Below, in pieces: positions 44,654-53,469 of a stretch of DNA of 64,000 nucleotides. Below the pieces are notes generated by a model that saw nothing but the letters and a program-made list of their open reading frames with translations, was not told where the DNA came from and did no database searches. The stretch spans positions 124,001-188,000 of the forward strand of contig NZ_QVMV01000052.1 in the NCBI RefSeq assembly GCF_003417465.1, given 5' to 3'. This stretch comes from Wenzhouxiangella sp. 15190 (GTDB lineage Bacteria > Pseudomonadota > Gammaproteobacteria > Xanthomonadales > Wenzhouxiangellaceae). How positions within the stretch are numbered: the stretch's first letter is position 1; each line of letters opens with the position of its first letter. The position numbers and the translations under genes were made by a program.

Positions 44654-45969
44654 TGTCGAGAGCCTGGGTCAGCGAGCTGCTCTATCTGGCTGCGCTGCTG
44701 GCCGGCGCCCTTCTTCTGGCACTTTTCTTCGGGAATCTTCCCTGGTTTCTCCTGCTGGCCCTGGTCGTTCTTGTCGGGCGCTGGTTTCATCAGCTCTATC
44801 GCCTCGACCAGTGGCTGCGCAGCCGAAGACGCAGTCCGCCGTCATCGTGGGGTGTGTGGGGGCAGTTGTTCGATGACTATTATCGGTTGCGGCGTCGACA
44901 TCACATGAGCAAGCGAAGGCTGGCGGCCGTCATTCGCGAATTCCGGGAAGCCACCGCCGCCATGCCCGACGGCACGCTGGTGCTCGACCGCGAGTTCCGC
45001 ATTCTCTGGTACAACCAGGCAGCTTGTACGCTGGCGGGTCTCACTAACCGTAGTGATTTCGGCCAGCCGGTTACCAATCTGATTAGAAGCCCGGCGCTGG
45101 TGGCATACATTGAGTCGGGTGACTACGAAAACGCCATTGAGATTGCCTCTCCGGTCGATTCGAGCCGGCGGCTGCTGATGCGGTTGGTGCCTTATACCAA
45201 TGAGCAGTACCTGCTGTTGATTCGTGACGTCACCCGGCTGCATCGCCTGCAGGCCATGCGCCGGGACTTCGTCGCCAATGCCTCGCACGAGCTGCGCTCT
45301 CCCCTGACCGTGCTTGGTGGCTATCTCGATTCGATGGTCGAGGACCGAGAGCTTGATCCGTCCTGGCGCACACCGGTGCGACAGATGCGTGCCCAGACCC
45401 AGAGAATGAACAGCCTGGTCAATGACCTGCTCGAGCTCTCCAGGCTCGAGACCGAGGAAAGCGAGGCACCGATGGACAGCCCGGTGGATATGCCCGCGCT
45501 TATCCGGCGCCTGGGTCGTGATGCCTGGCTTGCCGATGGGGAAGCGCACCCGCTAGAGATCCAGGTGGAGACGGAGCGATGTCTCAACGGGGTGGAAAAC
45601 GAGCTCTACAGCGCGCTCTCGAACCTGGTCATCAACGCCTTCCGCTACAGCGAGACGGGACAACCAGTTTCGGTGCGCTGGCAGGAAGAAGAAGACGGCA
45701 GCCTGGTGTTCGAAGTGCAGGATCACGGCATGGGTATCGACCGCCGGCACTTGCCTTTCATCACCCAGCGTTTCTATCGTGTTGACAGTTCCCATAGCCG
45801 GGCCCGGGGCGGCACCGGGCTCGGTCTGGCCATCGTCAAGCACGTTCTCAAGCGCCACGGTGCCCGGCTGGACGTCGAGTCCGAGCCGGGCGTGGGCAGC
45901 GTCTTCCGCTGCATCTTTCCGGCAACCCGGGCCTGCGCGGCACCGAGCCGCCGTAACGGCGCCGCGTAA
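44653..45969 (+). CDS. phoR: Phosphate regulon sensor histidine kinase PhoR
   Basis: 438-residue sensor kinase: two N-terminal membrane helices (about 8-26 and 30-45) with almost no periplasmic loop, a charged linker, a PAS domain (95-200) and a HisKA/HATPase core with phospho-acceptor His212 ([14 protein letters not shown]), N box [12 protein letters not shown], and G boxes DHGMGID and [14 protein letters not shown]. The lack of a periplasmic sensor fits PhoR, which takes its signal from PstSCAB and PhoU. Overlaps phoB by 1 base. Confidence 0.96.
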   Translation: MSRAWVSELLYLAALLAGALLLALFFGNLPWFLLLALVVLVGRWFHQLYRLDQWLRSRRRSPPSSWGVWGQLFDDYYRLRRRHHMSKRRLAAVIREFREATAAMPDGTLVLDREFRILWYNQAACTLAGLTNRSDFGQPVTNLIRSPALVAYIESGDYENAIEIASPVDSSRRLLMRLVPYTNEQYLLLIRDVTRLHRLQAMRRDFVANASHELRSPLTVLGGYLDSMVEDRELDPSWRTPVRQMRAQTQRMNSLVNDLLELSRLETEESEAPMDSPVDMPALIRRLGRDAWLADGEAHPLEIQVETERCLNGVENELYSALSNLVINAFRYSETGQPVSVRWQEEEDGSLVFEVQDHGMGIDRRHLPFITQRFYRVDSSHSRARGGTGLGLAIVKHVLKRHGARLDVESEPGVGSVFRCIFPATRACAAPSRRNGAA

Positions 45970-45974
45970 TCAAA

Positions 45975-45992
45975 CTGTCATCTTTCATTCAT
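45975..45992 (+). promoter_or_regulatory. Pho box upstream of pstS
   Basis: CTGTCAT-N4-CATTCAT, two heptamers with 11-bp periodicity as in the consensus PhoB site, 38 bp before the pstS ATG and just after the phoR stop. It indicates an internal PhoB-dependent promoter for the pst operon. Confidence 0.85.
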
Positions 45993-46030
45993 ACAATCTC
46001 CAGGCAGAATCGCCAAGGAGTCCGATCGAC

Positions 46031-47002
46031 ATGATCAAGCAGCTGTTCAAGTTATCCGCCTTTGCCGCCATCCTGGCCAGTGGCGCGGCCTTTTCCCAGG
46101 CCGAAGTCGACCCCGAACTGCCGGAATACGAGCCGGTGTCGGGCATTTCCGGCAACCTCTCGTCCATCGGTTCGGATACGCTCAACAACCTGATGACGTT
46201 GTGGGCCGAGGCCTTCCAGGACTACTATCCCAATGTCAATATCCAGATTCAGGGCGCCGGCTCGTCGACTGCACCCCCGGCGCTGACCGAGGGCACGGCC
46301 AATTTCGGGCCGATGAGTCGCCCCATGCGCTCGTCCGAGATCCAGGCCTTCGAGGAAAAGCACGGCTACCCGCCGACCCAGGTTGGCACCGCCATCGACG
46401 TGTTGGCCGTCTACGTCAACAAGGACAATCCGGTGGAGTGCCTGACCATGGAGCAGGTCGACGCGATCTTCTCCGTGGGTCGTCGCTGCGGCGCAGCCGA
46501 CGACATCACTCGCTGGGGTCAGCTCGGGCTTGAAGGTGACTGGGCTGATCGCGACATCGCTCTCTACAGCCGTAACGCGGTATCAGGGACCTACGGCTAC
46601 TTCAAGGACAACGCGCTCTGCGGCGGCGACTACAAGCCCTCGATCAACGAACAGCCCGGTTCGGCCTCGGTCGTGCAGGGCGTGACCGAATCGCTCAACG
46701 GGATTGGCTACTCGGGCATCGGTTACGAGACCTCCGGCGTCAAGACGGTCGAACTGACCCATGTCGGCGATGATGTCTGTTACGCACCGACGCCCGACAA
46801 TGGCGTCAGCGGCGACTATCCGCTGGCCCGCCTGCTGCTGGTCTACGTCAACAAGAATCCCAATCGCGAGCTGTCGCCACTGGAGCGCGAGTTCTTCCGC
46901 ATGGTCCTGTCACGCCAGGGTCAACAGGTTGTCTTGCGCGACGGCTATATTCCCCTGCCGGAGTCGGCCGCTTCGCGCATTCGCGACGAGCTGGGGCTTT
47001 AG
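46031..47002 (+). CDS. pstS: Periplasmic phosphate-binding protein PstS
   Basis: 323-residue solute-binding protein for inorganic phosphate. Signal peptide 1-23 (ending AAFSQA), then the phosphate-loop residues: [36 protein letters not shown]. Four Cys in the mature protein ([31 protein letters not shown]) may form two disulphides. AGGAG lies 12 nt before the ATG. A PstS of the type found in Pseudomonas-like Pst systems with large permeases. Induced by PhoB via the box at 45975. Confidence 0.95.
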   Translation: MIKQLFKLSAFAAILASGAAFSQAEVDPELPEYEPVSGISGNLSSIGSDTLNNLMTLWAEAFQDYYPNVNIQIQGAGSSTAPPALTEGTANFGPMSRPMRSSEIQAFEEKHGYPPTQVGTAIDVLAVYVNKDNPVECLTMEQVDAIFSVGRRCGAADDITRWGQLGLEGDWADRDIALYSRNAVSGTYGYFKDNALCGGDYKPSINEQPGSASVVQGVTESLNGIGYSGIGYETSGVKTVELTHVGDDVCYAPTPDNGVSGDYPLARLLLVYVNKNPNRELSPLEREFFRMVLSRQGQQVVLRDGYIPLPESAASRIRDELGL

Positions 47003-47106
47003 GCACCGTCCGGATCGCATGTTGAGTCCGAGCGGCCCCGATACTTTCGGGGCCGTTCGATATCGGCCCGCCGGCGACAACGATCAGTACACGACCGAAT
47101 TTCTGG

Positions 47107-49410
47107 ATGAGCAACAACGCTACACAAGCAGGCCAGCGGCAGTCCTACCTGCCGAGCGCCGACGCGATGGCGCGTCGCCGGCGCAGCCGCTACCTGGCTG
47201 ACGGTGCAGCGCGCTGGATGGTACGCGCCGGCGGCGGCGGTGTCGTCGTGGCACTGGCGCTGATCTTCGTGTACCTGTTCAGCGAGGTCTTGCCGCTGTT
47301 CAAGGGTGCGTCGGTGGAACGACAGGAAAGCTACGTCACCGCCGATTCCGGGACGACGGCGCCGGCCTACCTGGCGTTGGAACGTTACGGTGAAATCGGC
47401 ATGCGCTACAGCCGTGACGGCGAACTGGTGTATTTCAGGCTCGGTGACGGCGAGGTAATCCGCCGCATTGACCTGGCCGTGCCGGAAGGGGTGCGCGTGA
47501 CCAGCGTCGGAAACGGCGAGCCGCGGGCCCGCCGCGTGGCGCTCGGCCTCAGCGACGGCACGGCCATCATCGTCGAGCACAATCATGAGCTCGAATTTCC
47601 CGAAATGGGCGTTCGCGAGGTGGTTCCGGACCCGAGCTTTCCAGTCGGCTCCGAACCCGTCGTGGTCGACGATTCGGGCGAGGCCCTGACCGCGATCGCC
47701 GTCCAGAAGTCGCGGGACGACACCGGGGTGGCGGCGCAGACAGCCGACGGCCGCATGCTGTTTGTGCGCTACCGGGTCCGTACCGGCTTCCTGACCGGTG
47801 ACCGGGAGATCGAGCGCGAATCATACGATCTGCCGGCCTTCGGCACCCCGGTCACCCATCTGCAGCTGAGTGCGAATCTCTGGAACCTGATCGCCGCGGA
47901 TGCCGGCGGCAGCCTGATTTACTGGGATATTTCCAGGCCCGCCGAGGCCGTCATGCGCGATCGTCGGGAGGTCGCCGGTGAACCGGGCGAGTCGATCACC
48001 AGCCTGCAGTTTCTCAACGGCACATTCTCGGCCATCGTCGGCACCGCCTCCGGCAACATTTCGCAGTGGTTCCTTGTCCGAGACGAGACCGAGGATGCCG
48101 GAGACAACATTTTCTACCTGGCACGGGCGCGCGATTTCGAACAGCATCCGGGTGCCATCACGGCCATTCAGCCCGAGTACACGCGCAAGGGCTTCGTCGC
48201 CGTCGACGATGCCGGTTACCTCGGCATTCATTACGGCACTTCAGCACGAACGCTGTTTCTCGACCAGGTTTCCGAAGAGCCGTTGGTCGGCGTTGCTGTT
48301 TCTCCCGTCAATGAACGGATTCTGGTAGAGGGTCGCGAGGGCACAATCACCGAGTTCGACTTGTGGAACGAGCATCCGGAGACCTCGTTTCGCGCGCTCT
48401 GGAGCAAGGTCTGGTATGAAGGTCGCTCCGATCCCGATTATGTCTGGCAGGCCTCGTCGGGGAGCGACAGCTTCGAGCCCAAATATTCCATGGTGCCGCT
48501 GACCGTCGGCACGCTCAAGGCCGCCTTCTTTGCCATGTTGTTCGCCATGCCGCTGGCGATTGCCGGGGCGATCTACACCGCCTATTTCATGTCACCCAGC
48601 TTGCGCGGTTACGTCAAACCCACCATCGAGGTGATGGAAGCGCTGCCGACCGTCATTCTCGGCTTTCTCGCCGGACTTTGGCTCGCGCCCTTCCTGGAAA
48701 ATCATATTCCCGTGGTGTTTACCGTCTTGGTTGGTCTGCCGCTGGCCTTCCTGGTCGTCGCCTGGGCCTGGGCGCAGCTTCCAAGAGGGGTTCGCAGTCG
48801 CATTCCGGGCGGCTGGGAAGCGCTGATCCTGATGCCGGTCATCTGTCTGCTGGTATGGGGTTTGATCGAACTCTCGCCGCTGATCGAGATCTGGTTCTTT
48901 GACGGCTCGATGCGGCAGTGGTTTACCGACATTGGTATCACCTACGATCAGCGCAATGCGCTGGTGGTTGGCATCGCCATGGGTTTTGCCGTAATTCCCA
49001 CCATTTTCTCGATTGCCGAGGATGCGGTCTTCACCGTACCCAAGCATCTGACACAGGGCTCGCTTGCGTTGGGCGCCACACCCTGGCAGACAGTCACACG
49101 GATCATCCTGCTCACAGCCAGTCCCGGTATTTTTTCGGCAGTGATGATCGGCTTTGGCCGCGCCGTGGGCGAGACCATGATCGTGCTCATGGCGACGGGC
49201 AACAGCCCGGTGGTCAACTTCAACATTTTCGAAGGCATGCGCACCCTGTCGGCCAACATCGCTGTTGAGTTGCCGGAAACGGCCGTCAATTCCACGCATT
49301 TCCGCATCCTGTTCCTGGCTGGCCTGGTGCTATTTGCCATGACCTTCATCGTCAATACCATCGCCGAAGTCGTGCGTCAGCGCTTGCGCACGAAGTACAG
49401 CAGTCTGTGA
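47107..49410 (+). CDS. pstC: Phosphate ABC transporter permease PstC with large periplasmic propeller-like insert
   Basis: 767-residue permease, more than twice the length of E. coli PstC (319). After the first membrane helix (about 42-60) comes a ~400-residue extracytoplasmic region with at least four WD40/propeller-like repeats (VTHLQLSANLWNLIAADAGG; ITSLQFLNGTFSAIVGTASG; ITAIQPEYTRKGFVAVDDAG; LVGVAVSPVNERILVEGREG). The normal permease core follows from about 470, including the EAA-like loop HLTQGSLALGATPWQTVTR. Long PstC forms occur in Pseudomonas and relatives; the role of the insert is unknown. It may contact PstS or sense periplasmic conditions. Confidence 0.93.
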   Translation: MSNNATQAGQRQSYLPSADAMARRRRSRYLADGAARWMVRAGGGGVVVALALIFVYLFSEVLPLFKGASVERQESYVTADSGTTAPAYLALERYGEIGMRYSRDGELVYFRLGDGEVIRRIDLAVPEGVRVTSVGNGEPRARRVALGLSDGTAIIVEHNHELEFPEMGVREVVPDPSFPVGSEPVVVDDSGEALTAIAVQKSRDDTGVAAQTADGRMLFVRYRVRTGFLTGDREIERESYDLPAFGTPVTHLQLSANLWNLIAADAGGSLIYWDISRPAEAVMRDRREVAGEPGESITSLQFLNGTFSAIVGTASGNISQWFLVRDETEDAGDNIFYLARARDFEQHPGAITAIQPEYTRKGFVAVDDAGYLGIHYGTSARTLFLDQVSEEPLVGVAVSPVNERILVEGREGTITEFDLWNEHPETSFRALWSKVWYEGRSDPDYVWQASSGSDSFEPKYSMVPLTVGTLKAAFFAMLFAMPLAIAGAIYTAYFMSPSLRGYVKPTIEVMEALPTVILGFLAGLWLAPFLENHIPVVFTVLVGLPLAFLVVAWAWAQLPRGVRSRIPGGWEALILMPVICLLVWGLIELSPLIEIWFFDGSMRQWFTDIGITYDQRNALVVGIAMGFAVIPTIFSIAEDAVFTVPKHLTQGSLALGATPWQTVTRIILLTASPGIFSAVMIGFGRAVGETMIVLMATGNSPVVNFNIFEGMRTLSANIAVELPETAVNSTHFRILFLAGLVLFAMTFIVNTIAEVVRQRLRTKYSSL

Positions 49411-49417
49411 GGTTCGA

Positions 49418-49681
49418 GTGTACCCCGCCGCTAATTCTGTAGCATTCAGAGCGTGCCTGAGCCGACAGTGCAAGGCGCGCCCCGCAGTGAATGGCAAGCC
49501 CTTTACAAGGGGGGCAACGCCGCAATGTCGTCTCAGGCACGCTCCCGAAGGGCGAGCCGGAAAGCGTTCACCTGCGGTGTTATGCCTCTTGACAAGGACG
49601 CTGCCATTGCCTGCGAGCCATGCCTTGCAGCTAAACGCTTTCCGACTCGCTGAAAGTTACAGCATTAACGGCGGGGTACAC
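49418..49681. repeat. 264-bp element of nested inverted repeats between pstC and pstA (MITE-like)
   Basis: Terminal inverted repeats of 32 bp (49418-49449 and 49650-49681, 28 of 32 identical, outer end GTGTACCCCGCCG) enclose two further inverted repeats: GCGTGCCTGAG... (49451-49477 / 49518-49542) and GCGAGCCGGAAAGCGTT... (49553-49582 / about 49615-49650). A small CCCTT/AAGGG hairpin sits inside the first. No coding region and no clear target-site duplication. It fills the pstC-pstA gap (8 bp after pstC, 5 bp before pstA). Confidence 0.85.
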
Positions 49682-49686
49682 CACCC

Positions 49687-51354
49687 ATGAAGTTCAGGGA
49701 ATGGTTCAAATCCGGCGATCCGTGGATCTGGTTGATCGGCGGGGCGCTGAGTATCTCGGTAATCATGGTTGTCGGGCTGCTGCTGTTGATCGCCGTCCGC
49801 GGCTTTGCCCATTTCTGGCCGGCCGAATTGGTCGAAACGACCGTGAGCGCCGTCGATGGCAGTGAAACCGTGATTCTCGGCGAACAGGTTGAAAGCGAAA
49901 CCCTGCCGGCCCATCGTGTTCGCGAGTCCGGCCAGCTTATCGATGAGGAAACCCTGGTCGTCACGCGTCATCTGTTCAAGGTGGGTAACCGGGATCTGAC
50001 CGGCCGGGATTTCGTCTGGCATCTCGAACCCGCGCTTGGGGAATGGCACTACCCCGAAGACGCGATGATGGTCGAGCGGCGCGAATGGGGCAATTTTTAC
50101 GGTTATCCCCTGCGCCTGGAAGAAAACGGACAGATTGTCGCTGAAGGTGAAAACCTATGGGATGAACTGCAGGCTCGCATCGAGCGTGCCAACGAACTGC
50201 ATGCACGCATTCAGCAGATCGAACGTTACGAGATCGGCCGGATCAACAGCCAGCTCGAGGAGATCCGCCTCGAAGAGCGCGGGCTGGATCATCGCGGCGT
50301 CACCGGCGCCGAGCGGGAAGCCGCCATGGCCGACCTGGACGCGCGTCGCTCCGTGCTGGAGGAGCAATACGAAGAACTGCGGGCGCAGCGCAACGATCTG
50401 CAGGAGCAGAACGAGCGCGATGTGCTCCACGCGCGCACGGCCAATGGGCAGAAAGTGGCCATCAAGGTTGGCGACATCGTTATGGCGTCGAAGAACAATG
50501 CCCTGAGCCTGGCGGGGAAGGCCGGTTTCTATTGGCACAGGATCACGGATTTCCTAACCGGCTATCCGCGCGAGGCCAATACCGAAGGCGGTATATTCCC
50601 GGCCATTTTCGGGACGGTGGTCATGGTGCTGATCATGTCGGTGCTGGTGACGCCGTTCGGTGTTCTGGCTGCCATCTACCTGCGCGAGTATGCCCGACAG
50701 GGTCCGATCCTGCGCATGATCCGGGTGTCGGTCTACAACCTGGCCGGTGTGCCCTCGATCGTCTTCGGGGTGTTCGGGCTGGGGTTCTTCGTCTACATGC
50801 TTGGCGGCAGCATCGATGAGTTGTTCTTCCCAGAGCGGCTGCCGGCGCCGACCTTCGGTACGCCGGGACTGTTCTGGGCTTCGCTGACGCTTGCCTTGCT
50901 GACCCTCCCCGTGGTTATCGTTTCCACCGAGGAAGGCCTGGCGCGTATTCCACGCACGGTGCGTGAGGGTTCACTGGCGCTGGGTGCGACCAAGTGGGAA
51001 ACGCTGTGGAAGGTGGTGGTGCCGTTGTCGGCGCCGGCGATGATGACCGGCCTGATCCTGGCCGTGGCGCGTGCCGCGGGTGAGGTGGCGCCGCTGATGC
51101 TCGTCGGCGTGGTCAAGCTTGCCCCCAGCCTGCCGGTCGACGGTGAGTTTCCCTATGTGCACCTCGAGCGCAAGATCATGCACCTGGGCTTCCATATCTA
51201 CGATGTCGGCTTCCAGAGCCCCAACGTCGAGGCGGCCCGGCCACTGGTCTATGCCACGGCATTGACCTTGGTGGCGCTGATCCTGATCCTGAACCTGAGC
51301 GCAATCGCCATCCGCAACCGGCTGCGTGAAAAGTATCGCTCAGAGAGTGATTGA
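49687..51354 (+). CDS. pstA: Phosphate ABC transporter permease PstA with coiled-coil insert
   Basis: 555-residue permease (E. coli PstA 296). After the first membrane helix (about 18-40) lies a ~230-residue extracytoplasmic region ending in a long heptad-rich coiled coil (about 155-255: ARIERANELHARIQQIERYE, then further Glu/Arg/Leu-rich helix to EQNERDVLHA). The permease core runs from about 300 with the EAA loop RTVREGSLALGATKWETLWK. The long insert parallels that of PstC, so the two may interact in the periplasm. The ATG is preceded by GGGG inside the end of the 264-bp element, so that element supplies the translation signal. Confidence 0.93.
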   Translation: MKFREWFKSGDPWIWLIGGALSISVIMVVGLLLLIAVRGFAHFWPAELVETTVSAVDGSETVILGEQVESETLPAHRVRESGQLIDEETLVVTRHLFKVGNRDLTGRDFVWHLEPALGEWHYPEDAMMVERREWGNFYGYPLRLEENGQIVAEGENLWDELQARIERANELHARIQQIERYEIGRINSQLEEIRLEERGLDHRGVTGAEREAAMADLDARRSVLEEQYEELRAQRNDLQEQNERDVLHARTANGQKVAIKVGDIVMASKNNALSLAGKAGFYWHRITDFLTGYPREANTEGGIFPAIFGTVVMVLIMSVLVTPFGVLAAIYLREYARQGPILRMIRVSVYNLAGVPSIVFGVFGLGFFVYMLGGSIDELFFPERLPAPTFGTPGLFWASLTLALLTLPVVIVSTEEGLARIPRTVREGSLALGATKWETLWKVVVPLSAPAMMTGLILAVARAAGEVAPLMLVGVVKLAPSLPVDGEFPYVHLERKIMHLGFHIYDVGFQSPNVEAARPLVYATALTLVALILILNLSAIAIRNRLREKYRSESD

Positions 51355-51366
51355 GAATGATTTTAT

Positions 51367-51404
51367 GGAACCACGGAAAACACGGAGGTGAATTCCGTGG
51401 TTCC
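51367..51404. repeat. Intergenic inverted repeat, family I, copy 4 (short)
   Basis: Left arm 51367-51386 (GGAACCACGGAAAACACGGA, two units) and right arm 51393-51404 (TTCCGTGGTTCC, one unit) with a 6-bp spacer. Same ends and 9-bp period as the three copies in the fad region. Located in the 85-bp gap between pstA and pstB. Confidence 0.85.
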
Positions 51405-51439
51405 CGATCGCAGGAATCTAATCGAGAGTTGAACAGTCA

Positions 51440-52279
51440 ATGATGGAAGAGAAGCAACAGGAAACGCAGATTCCATCCGGCGTATCCGTCAATCAGGATC
51501 GCCAGACGCTCAATATCGAGCGTGAGGATATCTGTATCGAGACCCGTGGCCTCAACTTGTACTACGGCGAGGATCAGGCGCTGAAGAACGTCGATCTGCG
51601 CATCCCGCGCAATCGGGTGACGGCCTTCATCGGGCCGAGCGGTTGCGGCAAGTCGACGTTGTTGCGCTGCTTCAACCGCATGAACGACCTGATCGATATC
51701 TGCAGTATCGAGGGCGAGATCCTGATCGACGGGCAGGACATTCATCACCGCAACGTCGACGTGGCCGAACACCGGCGACGGGTGGGTATGGTGTTTCAGA
51801 AGCCCAATCCGTTTCCGAAGTCGATCTTCGAGAACGTTGCCTACGGGCTGAGGCTGCAGGGCGTTAACGACAGACGCAAGCTCTCGGAAGTGGTCGAGAA
51901 TGCGCTGCGTTCGGCAGCGCTCTGGGACGAGGTCAAGGATCGCCTGGACGACAACGCCTTCGGGCTTTCGGGCGGCCAGCAGCAACGGCTGGTCATCGCC
52001 CGCGCAATCGCCATCGAACCGGAAGTGATCCTGCTCGACGAGCCTTGTTCCGCGCTGGATCCGATTTCCACGGCCAAGGTCGAGGAACTTATCATCCAAC
52101 TCAAGGATCGTTATACCATTGTCATCGTGACGCACAACATGCAGCAGGCCGCGCGTGTTTCCGACTTCACCGCCTACATGTATATGGGCGAAATGGTCGA
52201 GTTCGACGACACGGCCCGGTTGTTCACCAATCCGCGCCGCAAGGCGACGGAAGACTACATCACCGGGCGGTATGGGTGA
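51440..52279 (+). CDS. pstB: Phosphate ABC transporter ATP-binding protein PstB
   Basis: 279-residue ATPase of the phosphate importer. Walker [14 protein letters not shown], signature LSGGQQQRL, Walker [14 protein letters not shown] and the H-loop in [13 protein letters not shown]. An N-terminal extension of about 35 residues precedes the NBD ([16 protein letters not shown]). Probably two ATG-like starts (MMEEKQQE at 51440 is the first). It is separated from pstA and phoU by repeat elements instead of the usual tight spacing. Its stop TGA coincides with the left edge of the next element. Confidence 0.97.
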   Translation: MMEEKQQETQIPSGVSVNQDRQTLNIEREDICIETRGLNLYYGEDQALKNVDLRIPRNRVTAFIGPSGCGKSTLLRCFNRMNDLIDICSIEGEILIDGQDIHHRNVDVAEHRRRVGMVFQKPNPFPKSIFENVAYGLRLQGVNDRRKLSEVVENALRSAALWDEVKDRLDDNAFGLSGGQQQRLVIARAIAIEPEVILLDEPCSALDPISTAKVEELIIQLKDRYTIVIVTHNMQQAARVSDFTAYMYMGEMVEFDDTARLFTNPRRKATEDYITGRYG

Positions 52280-52402
52280 GTGTAAAGTGTGAAGTGACTG
52301 TTTCGATTTGGGTGTTTGGTTTTAGGTTTTCTAGGTGTTAGGTGTTAGGCACAAGCTCAATGCGCTGATTGTTTTACTTCACACTTAACACTTAACACTT
52401 AA
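52278..52402. repeat. Intergenic inverted repeat, family III (AGTGTGAAGTG arms), copy 2, with an inner tandem repeat
   Basis: Left arm 52278-52299 (GAGTGTAAAGTGTGAAGTGAC) and right arm 52372-52402 (TACTTCACACTTAACACTTA...) use the same words as the rnhA-dnaQ element. Between them lies a separate direct repeat of TAGGTGT (52333-52349). The left end overlaps the pstB stop TGA. It fills most of the 150-bp pstB-phoU gap. Confidence 0.85.
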
Positions 52403-52429
52403 GTCTCGTTCGGACTTGGAGTAGATTTG

Positions 52430-53158
52430 ATGGACAAGCTGCATCTCGATAGACATATTTCCCGCCAGTTCAACGAGGAACTCGAGTCCTTGCGTCAGCA
52501 GGTGATGACCATGGGCGGGCTCGCCGAGGAGATGATCGGTGATGCCGTACGGGCACTGGTCGAGGGTGATTCCGAACTGGCGCAGCAGGTAGTCGAGGCC
52601 GACGATCGTATCAACGAGATGGAAAAATCCATCGATGAGCGTTGCATCATGGTTCTGGCCAGGCGCCAGCCGACAGCCAGCGACCTGCGATTGGTTGTTG
52701 CAATGATCAAGGCCATCAACGATCTCGAACGTATCGGCGACGAGGCCGAGAAAATCGCCCGCATGGCGATCCGGCTGGCCGAGGCTGATCGGCCGCGCAA
52801 CAATTATCGCGAGCTCGAGGTCATGGGGACGACCGTGCGTCGTATGCTTCACGATGCCCTGGACGGCTTCGCGAGGTTAGCTGCGGAAGTCGCGGTGAAC
52901 CTGGTGCGCGAAGACAAAAACGTGGATGCTGACTACGAGGCCATCCTGCGCCAGTACCACACCTACCTGGTCGAAGAGCCGCGCAACACCCGCCGGATCA
53001 TCGACGCCATCTGGGTAGCCCGTTCGATGGAGCGCATCGGCGATCATGCCAAGAACATCGGTGAGTACATCGTCTACCTCGTCGAGGGCAAGGATCTCCG
53101 CCACGCATCCCTGGCCGAGATGGAGCGGGAAATCGGCGACGACGTCGATTCGAAGTGA
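52430..53158 (+). CDS. phoU: Phosphate signalling protein PhoU
   Basis: 242-residue all-helical negative regulator linking PstB and PhoR. Two repeats of the three-helix PhoU domain, with the metal-binding acidic motifs (ERIGDEAEKIARMAI and ERIGDHAKNIGEYIVYL, the two E(x)xxD signatures). The ATG at 52430 has GGAG 10 nt upstream; the TTG one codon earlier was not chosen. Last of the pst genes. Followed by two hairpins and a 61-codon ORF. Confidence 0.96.
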   Translation: MDKLHLDRHISRQFNEELESLRQQVMTMGGLAEEMIGDAVRALVEGDSELAQQVVEADDRINEMEKSIDERCIMVLARRQPTASDLRLVVAMIKAINDLERIGDEAEKIARMAIRLAEADRPRNNYRELEVMGTTVRRMLHDALDGFARLAAEVAVNLVREDKNVDADYEAILRQYHTYLVEEPRNTRRIIDAIWVARSMERIGDHAKNIGEYIVYLVEGKDLRHASLAEMEREIGDDVDSK

Positions 53159-53170
53159 GGAATCGCCCCA

Positions 53171-53231
53171 TTCTCAGGTTCTGAGAAGCTGGCGTGCTGA
53201 ACTGTCATCACGTTCAAGTGATGGAGTTCAG
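53171..53231 (+). promoter_or_regulatory. Two tandem hairpins; the second sequesters the ribosome-binding site of the next ORF
   Basis: Hairpin 1: TTCTCAG-GTT-CTGAGAA (53171-53187). Hairpin 2: CTGAACT...CATCAC-GTTCAA-GTGATG...AGTTCAG (53197-53231), 13 paired bases with a small internal bulge, ending 2 nt before the ATG at 53234. The only Shine-Dalgarno-like sequence (TGGAG, 53222-53226) is in its stem. A lone Pho-box heptamer CTGTCAT (53202-53208) lies in the same stretch. It looks like a cis-acting translational control leader; type not recognised. Confidence 0.6.
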
Positions 53232-53233
53232 AC

Positions 53234-53419
53234 ATGCAGGCTACGATCGCAAACCGCCAGGCCCGTCCCCGTATTCACTTCCGGACAACCCTCCGCCAGT
53301 GCACCCGGCAGTTGGTGGCCATTTCCGGTGAGTTGCTGGCCCTGGCGAGCCTCACGGTCGCCATGGCCGCCGGCATAATGATACTGGCAGGCCTGGTGGG
53401 GGGAAGTATTGCAGCTTAG
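53234..53419 (+). CDS. Small membrane protein downstream of phoU
   Basis: 61-residue protein: a basic N-terminal half (NRQARPRIHFRTTLRQCTRQ) and one long hydrophobic helix (residues 30-57: LVAISGELLALASLTVAMAA, then GIMILAGLVGG). Type II or single-pass small membrane protein of unknown family. Coding support: start with GGAG 8 nt upstream, sensible amino-acid composition, and conserved-looking context directly after phoU. Translation seems controlled by the hairpin that covers its ribosome-binding site. Might modulate the Pst/PhoR complex, which is inference from location. Confidence 0.6.
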   Translation: MQATIANRQARPRIHFRTTLRQCTRQLVAISGELLALASLTVAMAAGIMILAGLVGGSIAA

Positions 53420-53432
53420 CCCGGCAAGGAAG

Positions 53433-53457
53433 GCGCGGTGCGCGTGCCACACCGCGC
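53433..53457. terminator. GC-rich hairpin between convergent genes
   Basis: GCGCGGTG / CACCGCGC with a 9-nt loop between the 61-aa ORF and the convergent aminotransferase gene. No U tract on either side, so efficiency as an intrinsic terminator is doubtful. Confidence 0.45.
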
Positions 53458-53469
53458 GATCCAGTGCTC

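Noticed and set aside
49418-49681. Insertion sequence with a transposase between pstC and pstA
   Set aside because: 264 bp with no credible reading frame and no obvious target-site duplication; non-autonomous element or structured RNA at most.
53191-53219. Pho box in front of the 61-aa ORF
   Set aside because: Only one heptamer (CTGTCAT) is present; neighbouring 11-bp positions do not fit, and the sequence is explained by the hairpin.
53420-53469. Efficient intrinsic terminator between the 61-aa ORF and the aminotransferase
   Set aside because: The stem is good but there is no U tract on either strand; kept only as a low-confidence terminator.
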